Below are positions 22,453-33,465 of a stretch of DNA of 64,000 nucleotides, one piece after another. Source of the DNA: Antilocapra americana. Its lineage: Eukaryota; Chordata; Mammalia; Artiodactyla; Antilocapridae. Both the position numbers and the translations under genes were made by a program. Below the pieces are notes generated by a model that did not search any database, was not told the origin of the DNA, and was given only the letters and a program-made list of their open reading frames with translations. The stretch spans positions 1,053,658 to 1,117,657 of the forward strand of contig ML664161.1 in the NCBI GenBank assembly GCA_007570785.1. Reading direction: 5' to 3'. The number at the start of each line of letters is the position of its first letter. Within the stretch, counting starts at the first letter, position 1.

Positions 22453-22915
22453 TGTTGTTGGATGGAAGGAACAAAAAGTGCCTATAGAACTGAGAAGGTA
22501 TTTTGAGACCAAAAAAGAAGGCAGGTGGCTCCATGTAATTCTTGGTCAGTTTATTGTAGGGTAACTTACAGGGTACGATTGGGTTGTTGATAATCAAGAT
22601 GTATTCACAGCTGCATTCTGCACTTCTAAGGGGCCATTGGGACAACTGTCAGTTAATCTAGCATAATTAAGTATGTGCTTGAAAACAGGAAGTATATTGC
22701 TAAGTCAAGATTTAGACAAGTGCATTGCTAAGTTAAGACAATTTTATAGTTAACCTAGGATATGGAGGTATGTACTTGAAACAAGAAGTGCATTGCAAAG
22801 TCAAGATTTACAGTAACTAGTTTCCTGGGTACTGAGAATGCCTCGGCAAAGGTCTTCATCATTGTTTGGAGACTAGTACAGCATAGAGACCAGCTAGACC
22901 TAAAGATCATGAAAC
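22453..22915 (-). mobile_element. Endogenous retrovirus LTR (probably solo)
   Basis: On the minus strand the sequence runs from a U3-like region into an AATAAA polyadenylation signal (complement near 22550: 'cagtttattgtagg'), then a U5-like segment ending in CA at 22453 (TG on the plus strand). The U3-like part holds an imperfect tandem repeat of about 97 bp (22651-22714 and 22748-22810), as enhancer repeats often do in LTRs. No internal retroviral sequence is seen on either side. The right end is uncertain because a SINE begins at 22924 and I find no target duplication. Confidence 0.6.
22651..22810. repeat. 97-bp imperfect tandem repeat in LTR
   Basis: Two copies starting AGTTAA(T/C)CTAG and running to GTCAAGATTTA lie 97 bases apart. 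A third partial copy ('tgcattgctaagttaaga') lies between them. Confidence 0.75.
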
Positions 22916-22923
22916 AGTATCTA

Positions 22924-23140
22924 TGGACTTCTCTGGTGGCTCAGTTGGTAAAGAATCCACGTGCAATGCAGGAAACACAGGTTCAATCCCTGTGTCAGAA
23001 AGATTCCCTGGAGAAGGAAATAGTAACCCATTCCAATATGTTTGCTTGGGAAACCCCATGAACAGAAGACCCTGTATGGCTATTAACCATGGGGTCACTA
23101 TAGTTGGAAACAACTTAGTGACAAAACAACTGCCACCATT
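22924..23140 (+). mobile_element. Bov-tA SINE
   Basis: The tRNA-like head 'ggacttctctggtggctca' has a clear B-box-like 'ggttcaatccc' at about 22980. The body ends in 'caacttagtgacaaaacaac'. It abuts the LTR on the left. Confidence 0.9.
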
Positions 23141-23150
23141 AGCTACAAAG

Positions 23151-23370
23151 AGGCTTCCCAGGTGGCACAGTGGTAAAAAATCTGCCTGCCAATGCAGGAG
23201 ATACAACAGACAATGATTCAGTCCCTGGATCGGGAAGATCCCCTGGAGTAGCAAAGGGCAGCACATTCCATTATTCTTCCCTGGAGAAAGACATGGACTG
23301 AAGAAGCTGGAGGACTACAGTCCATGGGGTCTCAAAGAGTCAGATATGACTGAGCAGGCAACACTCACTC
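23151..23370 (+). mobile_element. Bov-tA SINE
   Basis: A second full-length Bov-tA in the same orientation, 10 bp after the previous one. It is diverged independently, so these are two insertions and not a recent tandem duplication. Confidence 0.9.
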
Positions 23371-23589
23371 ATAAGTCATATTAAATTTAGACTATGTTTT
23401 TTTGATGTTGATATTTATTATTCTTTATAGAAAAAATGTATTTCCTATAACACAATCAAATGAAAATTTAAGTAGGGAGATAAAAATAGAATTTTTAAAT
23501 TATGATTGAAAACAATCAGAAATTTTAAAGGCTATGAATAGCAGAAATGAGTGAACACAGTTATCCAGGTAACTAACTCATTCTTAGTT

Positions 23590-23705
23590 TATCTATTCAA
23601 GATAAGTGTATTCGGCACCTAATGTATGTCATTGGCAGACATGGCATTGATAAATCTGACAAAGAACTTTGTCCTCAGATATCTTACATAATATAGTTAT
23701 TATAT
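23590..23705 (-). mobile_element. L2 3' end fragment
   Basis: On the plus strand, 'gtattcggcacctaatgtatgtcattggcagacat' and 'gacaaagaactttgtcctcaga' follow the complement of the L2 3' UTR (the part read as 'tgcctggcacatagtagg' in sense). The copy is ancient and partial. Confidence 0.48.
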
Positions 23706-24767
23706 ATTCCTGACATCTTAATTAGTTACATATTACATTAAATATTAAGGTCATAACTTATTTAGCAGATATCTGTTTGGCTTTGCAATATAAAATCTTC
23801 AAAAATTACTGTTAGAACATTTACATGACCCCAAAATATTTTATACTTTGAGTGTGGTGGTAGTTAAATAGGTGTATATACTTCTCAAAATAATTCAAAA
23901 TATATAATTAAATTGTATAATTAAACTGGACAATTCAAACTGGGGAATAAAATTCATATTACTGCATATAAATTATATCTTAGTAAAATAGATTTTAAAT
24001 GTTTGAAATACAAACTATAGAAATTATTTATATGCACATACCTAAATGTCCCAGTATATATATATATATATTGGTGTGGATATAAAAAGAAACATAGAAA
24101 GAATAAGAAGTAAATGTGACTTGATATATTTTGGGAACCCTAGGTTGAGGGTTAGTATATTTGTTGTATTTTAGGAATGTCATTTTTATTTAAAATGAAG
24201 TTATTTCATCTCTGGCCTTCAGATCCCCAGGATGACAATACAGTTGTCACTAATAGATGGCATAGTGAAGGCCATCTAGGAACTTTGGATGATCTAAATA
24301 AAAGTAAATTCTATTGCCTTGCTATAAGTTTCCTTACCTTTGGAGCTTTAATTTTTAGGAATAGTTTATAAAAAGACAATTTATTTTGCAATTAAATGAA
24401 GAGAAATAAAAATTAGTTTGTCTTATGCTTATGTGACACTCATTAAGTTCTCAGTGATAAGATTTAGGAGAACCAGAGAAGCACATATCCTACCTGTGAT
24501 TAATGACAGAATCAGTTCAAAAGAGAATTTATAGCTAAAGCCTCAGAGGGCAGCTATCCATATCTGTGCCACAAATTATAGGTGGTTGGTTATAAGAAGA
24601 TATCAGAAAAGAAAAGGAGTACCAAGGCTATTTTTTCCACTACTTTTGACTGAATCAAACTGGGCCAGAAGCAGAATTATCACCATTAACCTGAGATAGA
24701 AATGATTCAAATGTCACACTGCTCACAAATAAAATAGGAAGGCAAATGTGTTTCTGCTGTTTAAGAT
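23706..24767. other. Unassigned stretch with (TA)n
   Basis: No gene is recognised. A perfect TA run lies at 24056-24070. Confidence 0.5.
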
Positions 24768-25020
24768 TGCTTTTTTTTTAAATTGTTTTTGCCATACAAT
24801 AACATGATATCACCATGGGTTTACATATGCTTCCCCTCCAGAACCCCCCTCCCTCCTCCCTCCCCCCAAGGAAATCTCGCTGCACCAGCCCCGAGCATCA
24901 ATCCTGGGCTGGCAATTGATTAGACATATGATAATTAACATGTTTCAATGCCCTTCTCCCATATCATCCCACCCTTACCCTCATCCACAAAGTCCACGAG
25001 TCTAGTGAAACCCTTTATGT
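24768..25020 (-). mobile_element. Ruminant L1 3' UTR fragment
   Basis: The T run at 24771-24779 is the complement of the poly(A) tail. It is followed by the complement of the G-rich polypurine tract (24838-24868) and of the 'ccagcccaggattgatgct' phrase typical of bovine L1 3' UTRs. It is 5'-truncated near 25020. Confidence 0.85.
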
Positions 25021-25211
25021 TGTAGTTACAGAAAATAAAGACAGCGGTGTGTCTGTCATGGCAGACTATAGAGAGGACAATTAGTATGAGTAACTTAAGC
25101 AAAAATGGTAAAATATGAATTATAATTTCTATTAAAACCAATTTTGTATTGCCCCTCTTTATCTATACCTTGCTACTTTCTCTTTTTTGTATCTCTTTAT
25201 AGCTATTCTTA

Positions 25212-25545
25212 GGCTTCCCGTGTAGCTCAGCTGGTAAAGAATCCACCTGCAATGAAGGACATCCCGGTTCCATTCCTGGGTTGGGAAGTGCCCCTGGAGA
25301 AGGGATAGTCTACCCACTCCACTCCAGTGCTCTTGGGTTTCCCTGGTAGCTCAGAAGGTAAAGAATTTGCCTGTAATGCAGGAGACCTGGATTTGATCCT
25401 GGGTTGGGAAGATCCTCTGAGGAGGACATGACAGCCGACTCCAATATTCTTGCCTGGAGAATCTCCACAGAGGAGTTTAGTGGGCTACAGTCCATGGGGT
25501 CGCAAAAAGTCAGACATGACTGAGCAACTAAGCACAGCACATAAC
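25212..25545 (+). mobile_element. Bov-tA composite: extra head plus full SINE
   Basis: A Bov-tA head and early body (25212-25335) stops at 'ccagtgctcttg', and a complete Bov-tA starts directly after it (25336-25545). The same break point and order occur on the minus strand at 57225-57535. The body ends in 'gactgagcaactaagcac'. Confidence 0.87.
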
Positions 25546-25761
25546 AATATATGCAGAGAGTAAGCCTGCAATCTAAACTATAGATTGCATTCTATGTTTT
25601 TACTTAAATTTTATTTACTAATTTGTGTCCCAATACTTGACTTATAAATTTACAAAATAACTCAATTTTATAGATATCTTCTAGCAACATCATAGCAAAA
25701 TAATAGCAAACAACTTTATTAAACATTATCATACTTTAGAAAATGTTTTAAATATTTGGGG

Positions 25762-26379
25762 CAATAGATGGGGAAACAATAAAAACAGTGACAGACTTTA
25801 TTTTCTTGGGCTCCAAAATCACTGCAGATGGTGACTGCAGCCATGGAATTAAAAGATGCTTGGTCCTTGAAACAAAAGCTATGACCAACTTAGACAGCAT
25901 ATGAAAAAGATGAGACATTACTTTGCTGACAAAAGTCCATCTAGTCAAAGGTATGGTTTTTCCAGTAGTCATATATGGATGTGAGAGAAACCTGAGTGCC
26001 AGATAATTGATGCTTTTGAACTGTGGTGTTGGAGAAGACTCTTGAGAGTCCCTTGAACTGCAAGGAGATCAGACCAGTCAGTCTTAAAGGAAATCAGTTC
26101 TGAATATTCATTAGAAGGACTGATGCTGAGCAGAAGCTTCAATACTTTGGCTACCTAATGCGAAGAACTGACTTAATGGAAAAGGCCCCAGTGTTGGGAA
26201 AGATTGAAGGCAGGAGGAGAAGGGGATGACAGAGGATGAGATGGTTGGATGGCGTCACAGAGTCGATGGACAAGAGTTTGAGCCAGGTCCAGGAGTTGGT
26301 GATGAACAGGAAAGCCTGGTGTGCTGCAGTCCAAGGGGACTGCAGAGTCGAATACAACTGAGCAACTGAACTGAACTGA
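25762..26379 (+). mobile_element. BovB 3' end, 5'-truncated
   Basis: About 620 bp of the BovB ORF2 C-terminal region and 3' end, from 'gcaatagatggggaaac' to CTGAACTGAACTGAG. Stop codons interrupt the frame, for example at 25902 (TGA in 'gcatatgaaaaag'). The antisense open frames at 26151-26400 are shadows. Confidence 0.92.
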
Positions 26380-28221
26380 GAAAACATTTATTCCCAACAT
26401 ATTATATTAAAAATAAGTAAATTAGTCTCACCTATTACTCAAAATTAAAATTTAGTTAGTATCAGAACCAATGCAATAACATGTAGCTGCAAAATATTGT
26501 GAATGTGAAATTTTATATGCATACACATAAAGTAAACAAAATGTATTTAGCATATTGTGTGTATGATAACTGAAGAGGGTGTATTTACTCAGTTTGTACA
26601 TGTTAATAAAATTTATGGGGAGAGCAAGAGAGGATGGATAAAAGCAAAAATTAATTAGTGGCTTAAATTTCCACTATAGATTTAATAGTTGTCACAGGTA
26701 TCCCCAGATATGTTTTTATAAATGACATAAAAAAGGAAGAGAAAAGATGGGAAGGAACTGAAAATAAAAGAACAAGAAAGGCATAAATGAGAAAAGATTG
26801 AAAAACAGAAGGACAATAGACAGTATGACAAAGATAGAAGAATGGATCATTCAAAAACAGGAAAACAGTCCTTGCAAAACAATTTTTATTATCTGGCCAA
26901 GCATAATTTTGGCATTCAGTATAGTTATGTATTTTTGTCTTTGATCCTGAGATTATGTCAGCATGAGCACAGTAAAGTCATAGCAATAACTAAACTACAG
27001 CTAATATTTAAATAGTATTTGCTATTTAGCAAATTAATTTTTAAAAATCTCCCTGCAGTGGATTTCATGTCATCTTAGAAAGAAACCAACTGATGCACCA
27101 AAATATCTTAGACTGATGAATGGGTATTTGAGATGTTTGTTTTTTTGTTGTTGATCTGAATATATTTGAGATGCCCATTTCTGCACAAATATTTCTGATG
27201 GCTTTACAGATTTTTAAGAAATCAAATAATTTTTTAAATTAAAAGTATGAATGCCAATCTTTTGAAATGCTCTTTTTTATAATCTATCTAGATTAATGAG
27301 GTAATACTATTTGGTTGAGAAATAAAATAAATCATTGGTATAATATAGTCTTTGTGTTTGAAAGACTGTCTGTTTATTTTCTATATTTTCAGATAAATGT
27401 AATATCACTTAAATTTGATATATAAGGTGGGCTTTTTTTTCCCCTTCTATAAGGTCTCCTAGCCTAAATTAGTTATACTGATAACTTGATGGGAAGAAAA
27501 ATAAGCAATATGTTCTAAGTATATGATACAGAAATTATAAAAAAAGATTGTTAGAATTATTTTACATTATGCACGAGTGTATATGCATATACATGTTTAA
27601 TCTGTATAGTTTTGTATTTTTTACATAATTTAATTGGAGATATTTTTTATTTAATGTGTAATTTTTTGTACATCATTTCTAATGATTACTTAATTTTTGT
27701 ATAAACATCATAAGTAAACTAATGATTTTCATATTAAAGACTGGAAGTAGAAAGGAACATACATAGCAAATTATGGCAGTAGCTTTCAATGAGTTATGGA
27801 ATTTGATTTGTTTTTATCCTTTTATATATTTTCCACATTTTAAGCAATAAAATATAGTCAAAAGCATTTTAATAAATTTCATTGATATTTCCAAATAAAC
27901 AAAATTTATTAAAATATGACTGTAATTTTTATAACTACAGAAAAATAGAAGCTAGGACTCATCTTTGAGATTAAACTAGTCTAATACTAAATTTTAATAT
28001 GGAAAATGTGTTTTTTTTAGTATGTGGCACAAAGCTCTCAATTTAACATGACTGACTCTGAGGATGGGTGAAACAGAGCATAGAGTAAATCTTTTCAAAC
28101 AAAATACCAACATTCCAAAGGATTACTTTCATGCTTTATTTCTTTCAGTTTGTTGCTGTTGTCTACCATTATAATACAGATATAGCTAGTAGTCAGACCC
28201 AAATATATTGGCTAAAATACG
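26380..28221. other. AT-rich unassigned stretch
   Basis: About 1.8 kb without a recognised gene. The segment about 27740-27880 faintly resembles an old L1 3' tail, too weakly to call. Confidence 0.5.
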
Positions 28222-28365
28222 GGTCGGGAAGATCCCCTGTAATAGGAAATGGCACCCCACTCCAGTATTATTGTTCTGGAAAATTCCATGGGCAGAAGAG
28301 CCTGGGGGCCTTCAATCCATGGGAATGAAAACAGTCAGACATGACTTAGTGACTGAGCACACAAA
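28222..28365 (+). mobile_element. Bov-tA SINE, head missing
   Basis: The match starts at 'gggtcgggaagatcccctg', so the tRNA-like head is missing. The Bov-A body then runs to 'gacttagtgactgagcac'. Confidence 0.85.
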
Positions 28366-31300
28366 AAATAGTTTATTAAAACTGAATAATTTCTTGCTTA
28401 TTATTACCATAAAATGCTTAAAACTGCACAATTCAAATATACTGAAGGGGAATGAAAGACATATTTTATAAAGGGCTAATCACTTGCATGGGTTAAACAA
28501 CAAAAGTCTTTAGACTTGATGAAACATTTTAATGGTTGGGGAAATATCTACAAATTAAACTAACAGCAAACATGTATTACCGCTTTTATACATTTATGTA
28601 GCATATAAGTATATGCATATAGAATCAACATCTTCAGGAATGGATTATTTTAGGAAAAACTTATGGTGGATGAAATGGTCAAGATATTAAAATGTATGAA
28701 AGTAAACGCTTTACCATCTCCTCTCCAGCTGTTATCTTCTAAAAATTATCAATACCATAAGAAACCTAGTAGTCATTAAATTGGGCTTTAGATTAGCTGT
28801 ATAAATGTTTATCCTTTATAAAGGACCATCTGATTTTCATCAATGATACCTCTGCTTTTCCTGTTAGTATGAAATTTTTTGATATATTCAAAGATAAAAA
28901 GAACAAGTCCTCCAGCTGCAGAGTTATCTCTATATTATCTGACCAGTAGAAGAATATTGATCTGTCCAGACACTTGAATCCAGTTTTACCTATTAGTAGA
29001 AATTTACTTTGACAAGTTACAATTTAGGTACAGAGTCTCTCACAGGATTATCAACCATATATGCACATTAATAAGTGACATTACAGTGCACTTCATCTAA
29101 TCCTCCCTTATTATTTCAAAAGTTCAGTCTCAAAGGACGAATGCCCTTATTTGCTGAAATGCAAAGCAACAGCCCCATGGGTGCCCCTAACATTGTTAAA
29201 ACACTTAAAAAGTCTGTGTAACCAGTAACCATGGAGACTATCTCCACAGAAACAATGCTCTCAAATTAGATGTGAAAAGAGGTCAAGTAGAGAATTGTAA
29301 TTTCCTTCTTGTTTTACCTTTCTAAACTGCAGACAGGAAACCAAAGCAAATTATCTTCTAACAATGAAAGATAATATTAATTGAGCATAAACAGAATTCT
29401 GTTGCCCTAGAAAGTGGGTCTTCAATTAAAATTTTCAAGAAAACTTTTTTAATATTTACATATTCCAACTGAACTGTTATGTATTGCATACTGTGGAATT
29501 AATAATGTTAATTCTCATTTACTTGAAAACCAAGACAATATAAGGTCAAATCGATGTGAAATAGATACATAGAGATAAGAATGGTATCTATCAAAAATCA
29601 AAACTAAATTTTGCCAGTAAATAGATTTCAAATCTTTGCTGCAGAATTTCTACTTCTCTAATGACTGAAATATTTTCTAATTCTTAGACTACTATTTCAC
29701 ACTATAATTTTAACATAAGACACAGATATGAACAAGTACTTTTTGAATATTTGAATACAACCCAAGTTTAAAATTTCTCCCTAAAGTATTTTAAAAGTTC
29801 TTTCTTGTCATCTAGTCATGAATATTAAGTTCTAACAAACCACAAAAGGATCAAATCACCCCACATCCAAATATAAACAGATATTGGTGAAAGATGCCAG
29901 ATCTGTTCAAGATTAAATCTTAAAACCATATGCTTTATTAACAACAGATGTGACATTTAACAACTGTGACTTAATTAGCTTCAAAACACACATTAATTCC
30001 CGTTTCAAATCACCATATATATTAACATCCAGATGAACTAGTGCCCTAAGTCTATTCTGTTTTCCAAATAGTTATTCTAAGTGCTGACAACTCTAATTGC
30101 TCTGAATATCTTCATTTCCCTCAGGCAAAACATACTGTAACTTAACTTTATTCTTTAGATTTCAGGTGACCAGGGCTGGATTTGTTTGGATTACTAAGTT
30201 CTAAGAATATCAAAATTGTATCATGAAAGAGTTCTTAGGAACTATATCAATAGTTCCTAAAATAGTCAATAAAATATCAAACTGTAATATTTTTTTAAAT
30301 ATAGAGTTTTTTTAAATGGCATACCCATAACTTTATGGTTATAAGATATGTATATGTATGCATGCTAAAGATTCAATATTAAGACTGTATATTAAGTGAT
30401 CATGTACAGCACAAGCACTGAAATAAAATATACTTCTAAAACAATAGTATCACAACAATCAAACTGCTTTAATAAAGGAGAATTTGAGACAAACATGTGC
30501 TTATGACTACACAACACACACTCACACATACACATAGTCAAAATGGACAGTAAAAAATAAAGAAATAAACAAGACCAAGATATTAAAGGAGGATGGATCA
30601 GTTAGATCTTAAGGAAGTGAACTGAAGTCGGGGTTAGATTCAAGTTTAATTTCCTATTAAAACTGTGGGAAGGTTTATTTAAAAATATGCAATAAATGGA
30701 CATTTACAAGAATGTCAGGATATATAAAAATTTGTTTTATTGAACTAAATTTTCAAATCACTTTACCTTATAATACAAAAATATACCTATAACTACAAAT
30801 GCATTTAGTATCATAAAAGTAAAAATTAAATTTTGTGTGTGATGCTGATTCTACCCTAAGGATTCTGGTGACCAATTAATTTCAAATAACAAACAACAGC
30901 AGAAAGTAGATGACCTAGGTTTAAGTGATAGCTCTGAAATTTAGCCATTATATTATCCCAGGTAAAAGAGCCTTTAAATCTAACTTGAATTTTAACTTAT
31001 TCAACTCTAATGTGAGAGTTTATTATAATTACTTTAGTATATTTTGAGTGATATGAGAGACTCAAAGAAATGAATGTTTACATGATTTATTAACCTTTTG
31101 GAGTCTGAATAAATTATTATTTTTAACATTTTGGTACAGTATAAAATGTATTTGAATGTGAAGAATAAAATATTATTTCTGGTGGATATGGTAACATGAA
31201 AATCCCAATTCCCTTCGGCAAATTAAAACTGGACAACATGCTCAAAAATAGCAACTTCAGTTTACTGGAACTTGACCAATAGCAGAAACAAATGAAGAAG

Positions 31301-31399
31301 AATTTAGTCTTCAACACTTTTTAGAATTGTTAGAATATGTAGGAATCTATGCCTTCTTATCTAGACCTGCTATTACCCAAACTGCCACAGTGAAACGTC
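28366..31399. other. 3-kb stretch without assignable gene or young repeat
   Basis: AT-rich sequence with moderate complexity and no BovB, SINE or L1 match I can make. No convincing exon: frames are short and no flanking splice signals stand out. The part at about 29160-29420 has more even composition. Confidence 0.55.
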
Positions 31400-33465
31400 A
31401 GTTTCAGTTTAGTCACTCAGTCATGTCAGACTCTTTGGACGCCACGGACTACAGCACGCCAGGGTTCCCTGTTCATCACCAACTCATGGAACTTGCTCAA
31501 ATTGATGTCCAGTGATTCGGTGATGCCATCCAACCATCTCATCCTCTGTCACTCCCTTCCCGTCCTGCCTCCTATATTTCCTAGCATCAGGATCTTTTAC
31601 AGTGCGTCAGTTTTTTGCATCAGGTAGCCAAAGTATTGGATCTTCAGCTTCAACGTCAATCCTTCCACTGAATATTCAGGACTGATTTCCTTTAGGATTG
31701 ACTAATTTGATCTCTTTGCACTCCAGGGGACTCTCACGAGTCTTCTCCAACAACACAGTTCAAAAGCTTCTTTTCTTCAGCTCTAGGCTTTTTCTATAGT
31801 CCAACACTCACATCCATACTTGACTACTGGAAAAATCATAGCTTTGACTAGATGCACCTTTGTTAGCAAAGTAATGTCTCTGCTTTTTCATATGCTCTTG
31901 GTTAGTCATAACTTTTCTTCCAAGTAGCAAGCATCTTTTAATTTCATGGCTGCAGTCACCATCTGCAGTGATTTTGGAGCCCAAGAAAATAAAGACTGTC
32001 ACTGTATCTATTGTTTCCCCATCTATTTTCCATGAAGTGATGGAACCAGATGCCATGATCTTCATTTTTTGAATAATGAGTTTAAGGCAGTTTTTTACTT
32101 TCCTCTCTCACTTTCATCAAAAGCTCCTCAGTTCCTCTTTGCTTTCTGCCTTAAGAGTAGTGTCACCTGCACATCTGAGGTTATTGATATTTCTCCTGGC
32201 AATCTTGATTCCAGCTTGAGCTTCATCCAGCCCAACATTTCTCATGATGTACTCTGCTTATAATTTAAATAAGCATGGTTACAATATATAGCCTTGACAT
32301 ATTCCTTTCCCAATTTGGAACATTTCCATCATTCCATGTCTGGTTCTAACTGTTGTTTCTTGACCTGCATACAGATTTCTCAGAAGGCAGGTAAAATAGT
32401 CTGGTATTCCCATCTCTTGAAGATTTTCCAGTTAATTGTGATCGACACAAAGACTTTGGTGTAGTCAATAAAGCAGAAGTAGGTGTTTTCTGGAACTCTC
32501 TTTCTTTTTCTATGATCCAACAGATGTTTGAAATTTGATCTGTTTCTTCTGCCTTTTCTAAATTCAGCTTACACATCTGGAAATTCTTAGTTCAAGTACT
32601 GTTGAAGCCTCTCTTGGAGAATTTTGAGCATTACTTAGATAGTGTATGAGATGAGTGCAATTGTGTGGTAGTCTGAACGTTCTTTGGCATTGTCTTTCTT
32701 TGGGATTACATTGGAAACTGACCTTTTCCAGTCCTGGGGCCACTGCTGAGTTTTCCAAATTTGCTGCCATATTGAGTGTAGCACTTTAACAGCATCATCT
32801 TGTAGGACTTGAAATAACTCAACTGGAATTCCATCACACCCACTAGGTTTATTCACAGTGATGCTTCCTAAGGCCCATTTGACTTTGCATTCCAAGATGT
32901 CTGACTCTAGGGGAGTGATCACATCATTGTAGTTATCTGGTTCATTAAGATCTTTTTTGTATAGTTCTTCTGTATATTCTTGTCACCTCTTCTTAATATC
33001 TTCTGCTTCTGTTAGGTCCGTACTATTTCTGTCCTTTATTGTGCCCATCTTTGCATGAAATGTTCCCTTAGTATCTCTAATTTTCTTGAAGAGATCTTTA
33101 GTCTTTTTCATTCTATTGTTAGCCTCTGTTTCTTTGCATTGATCACTGAGGAGGGCTTTCTTATCTCTCCTTGCTATTCTTCAGAACTCTGCTTTCAGAT
33201 GGGTTGATCCTTCCTTTCTCCTTTGCCTTTCATTTCTCTTCTTCAGCTATTTGTAAGGCCTCCTCAGACAATCATTTTGCTTTTTTGCATTTCTTTTTCT
33301 TTGATGTGGTTTTGATTCCTGTCTCCTTTACAGTGTCACGAACCTCCATCCATAGTTCTTCAGGCACTTTACCATATCTAATCATTTGAATTTATTTGTC
33401 ACTTCTACTGTATAATCTTAAGGGATTTGACTTAGGTCATACCTGAATGGTCTAGCGGTTTTCCC
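31400..33465 (-). mobile_element. BovB 3' two thirds (left arm of mosaic)
   Basis: On the minus strand it begins at the BovB position 'gggaaaaccgctagaccattcagg', runs through the reverse transcriptase region, and ends at the BovB 3' terminus near 31400. Many stops and frameshifts leave only fragments of frame (for example 32635-32922, which reads through a Pro-Ser-Gly-Cys-Asp-Gly-Ile-Pro motif of the RT). At 33465/33466 it joins an oppositely oriented BovB, 5' side to 5' side. Confidence 0.93.

Noticed and set aside
22924..23370. Tandem duplication of a SINE
   Set aside because: The two Bov-tA copies differ throughout their length and have different tails, so two separate insertions are more likely.
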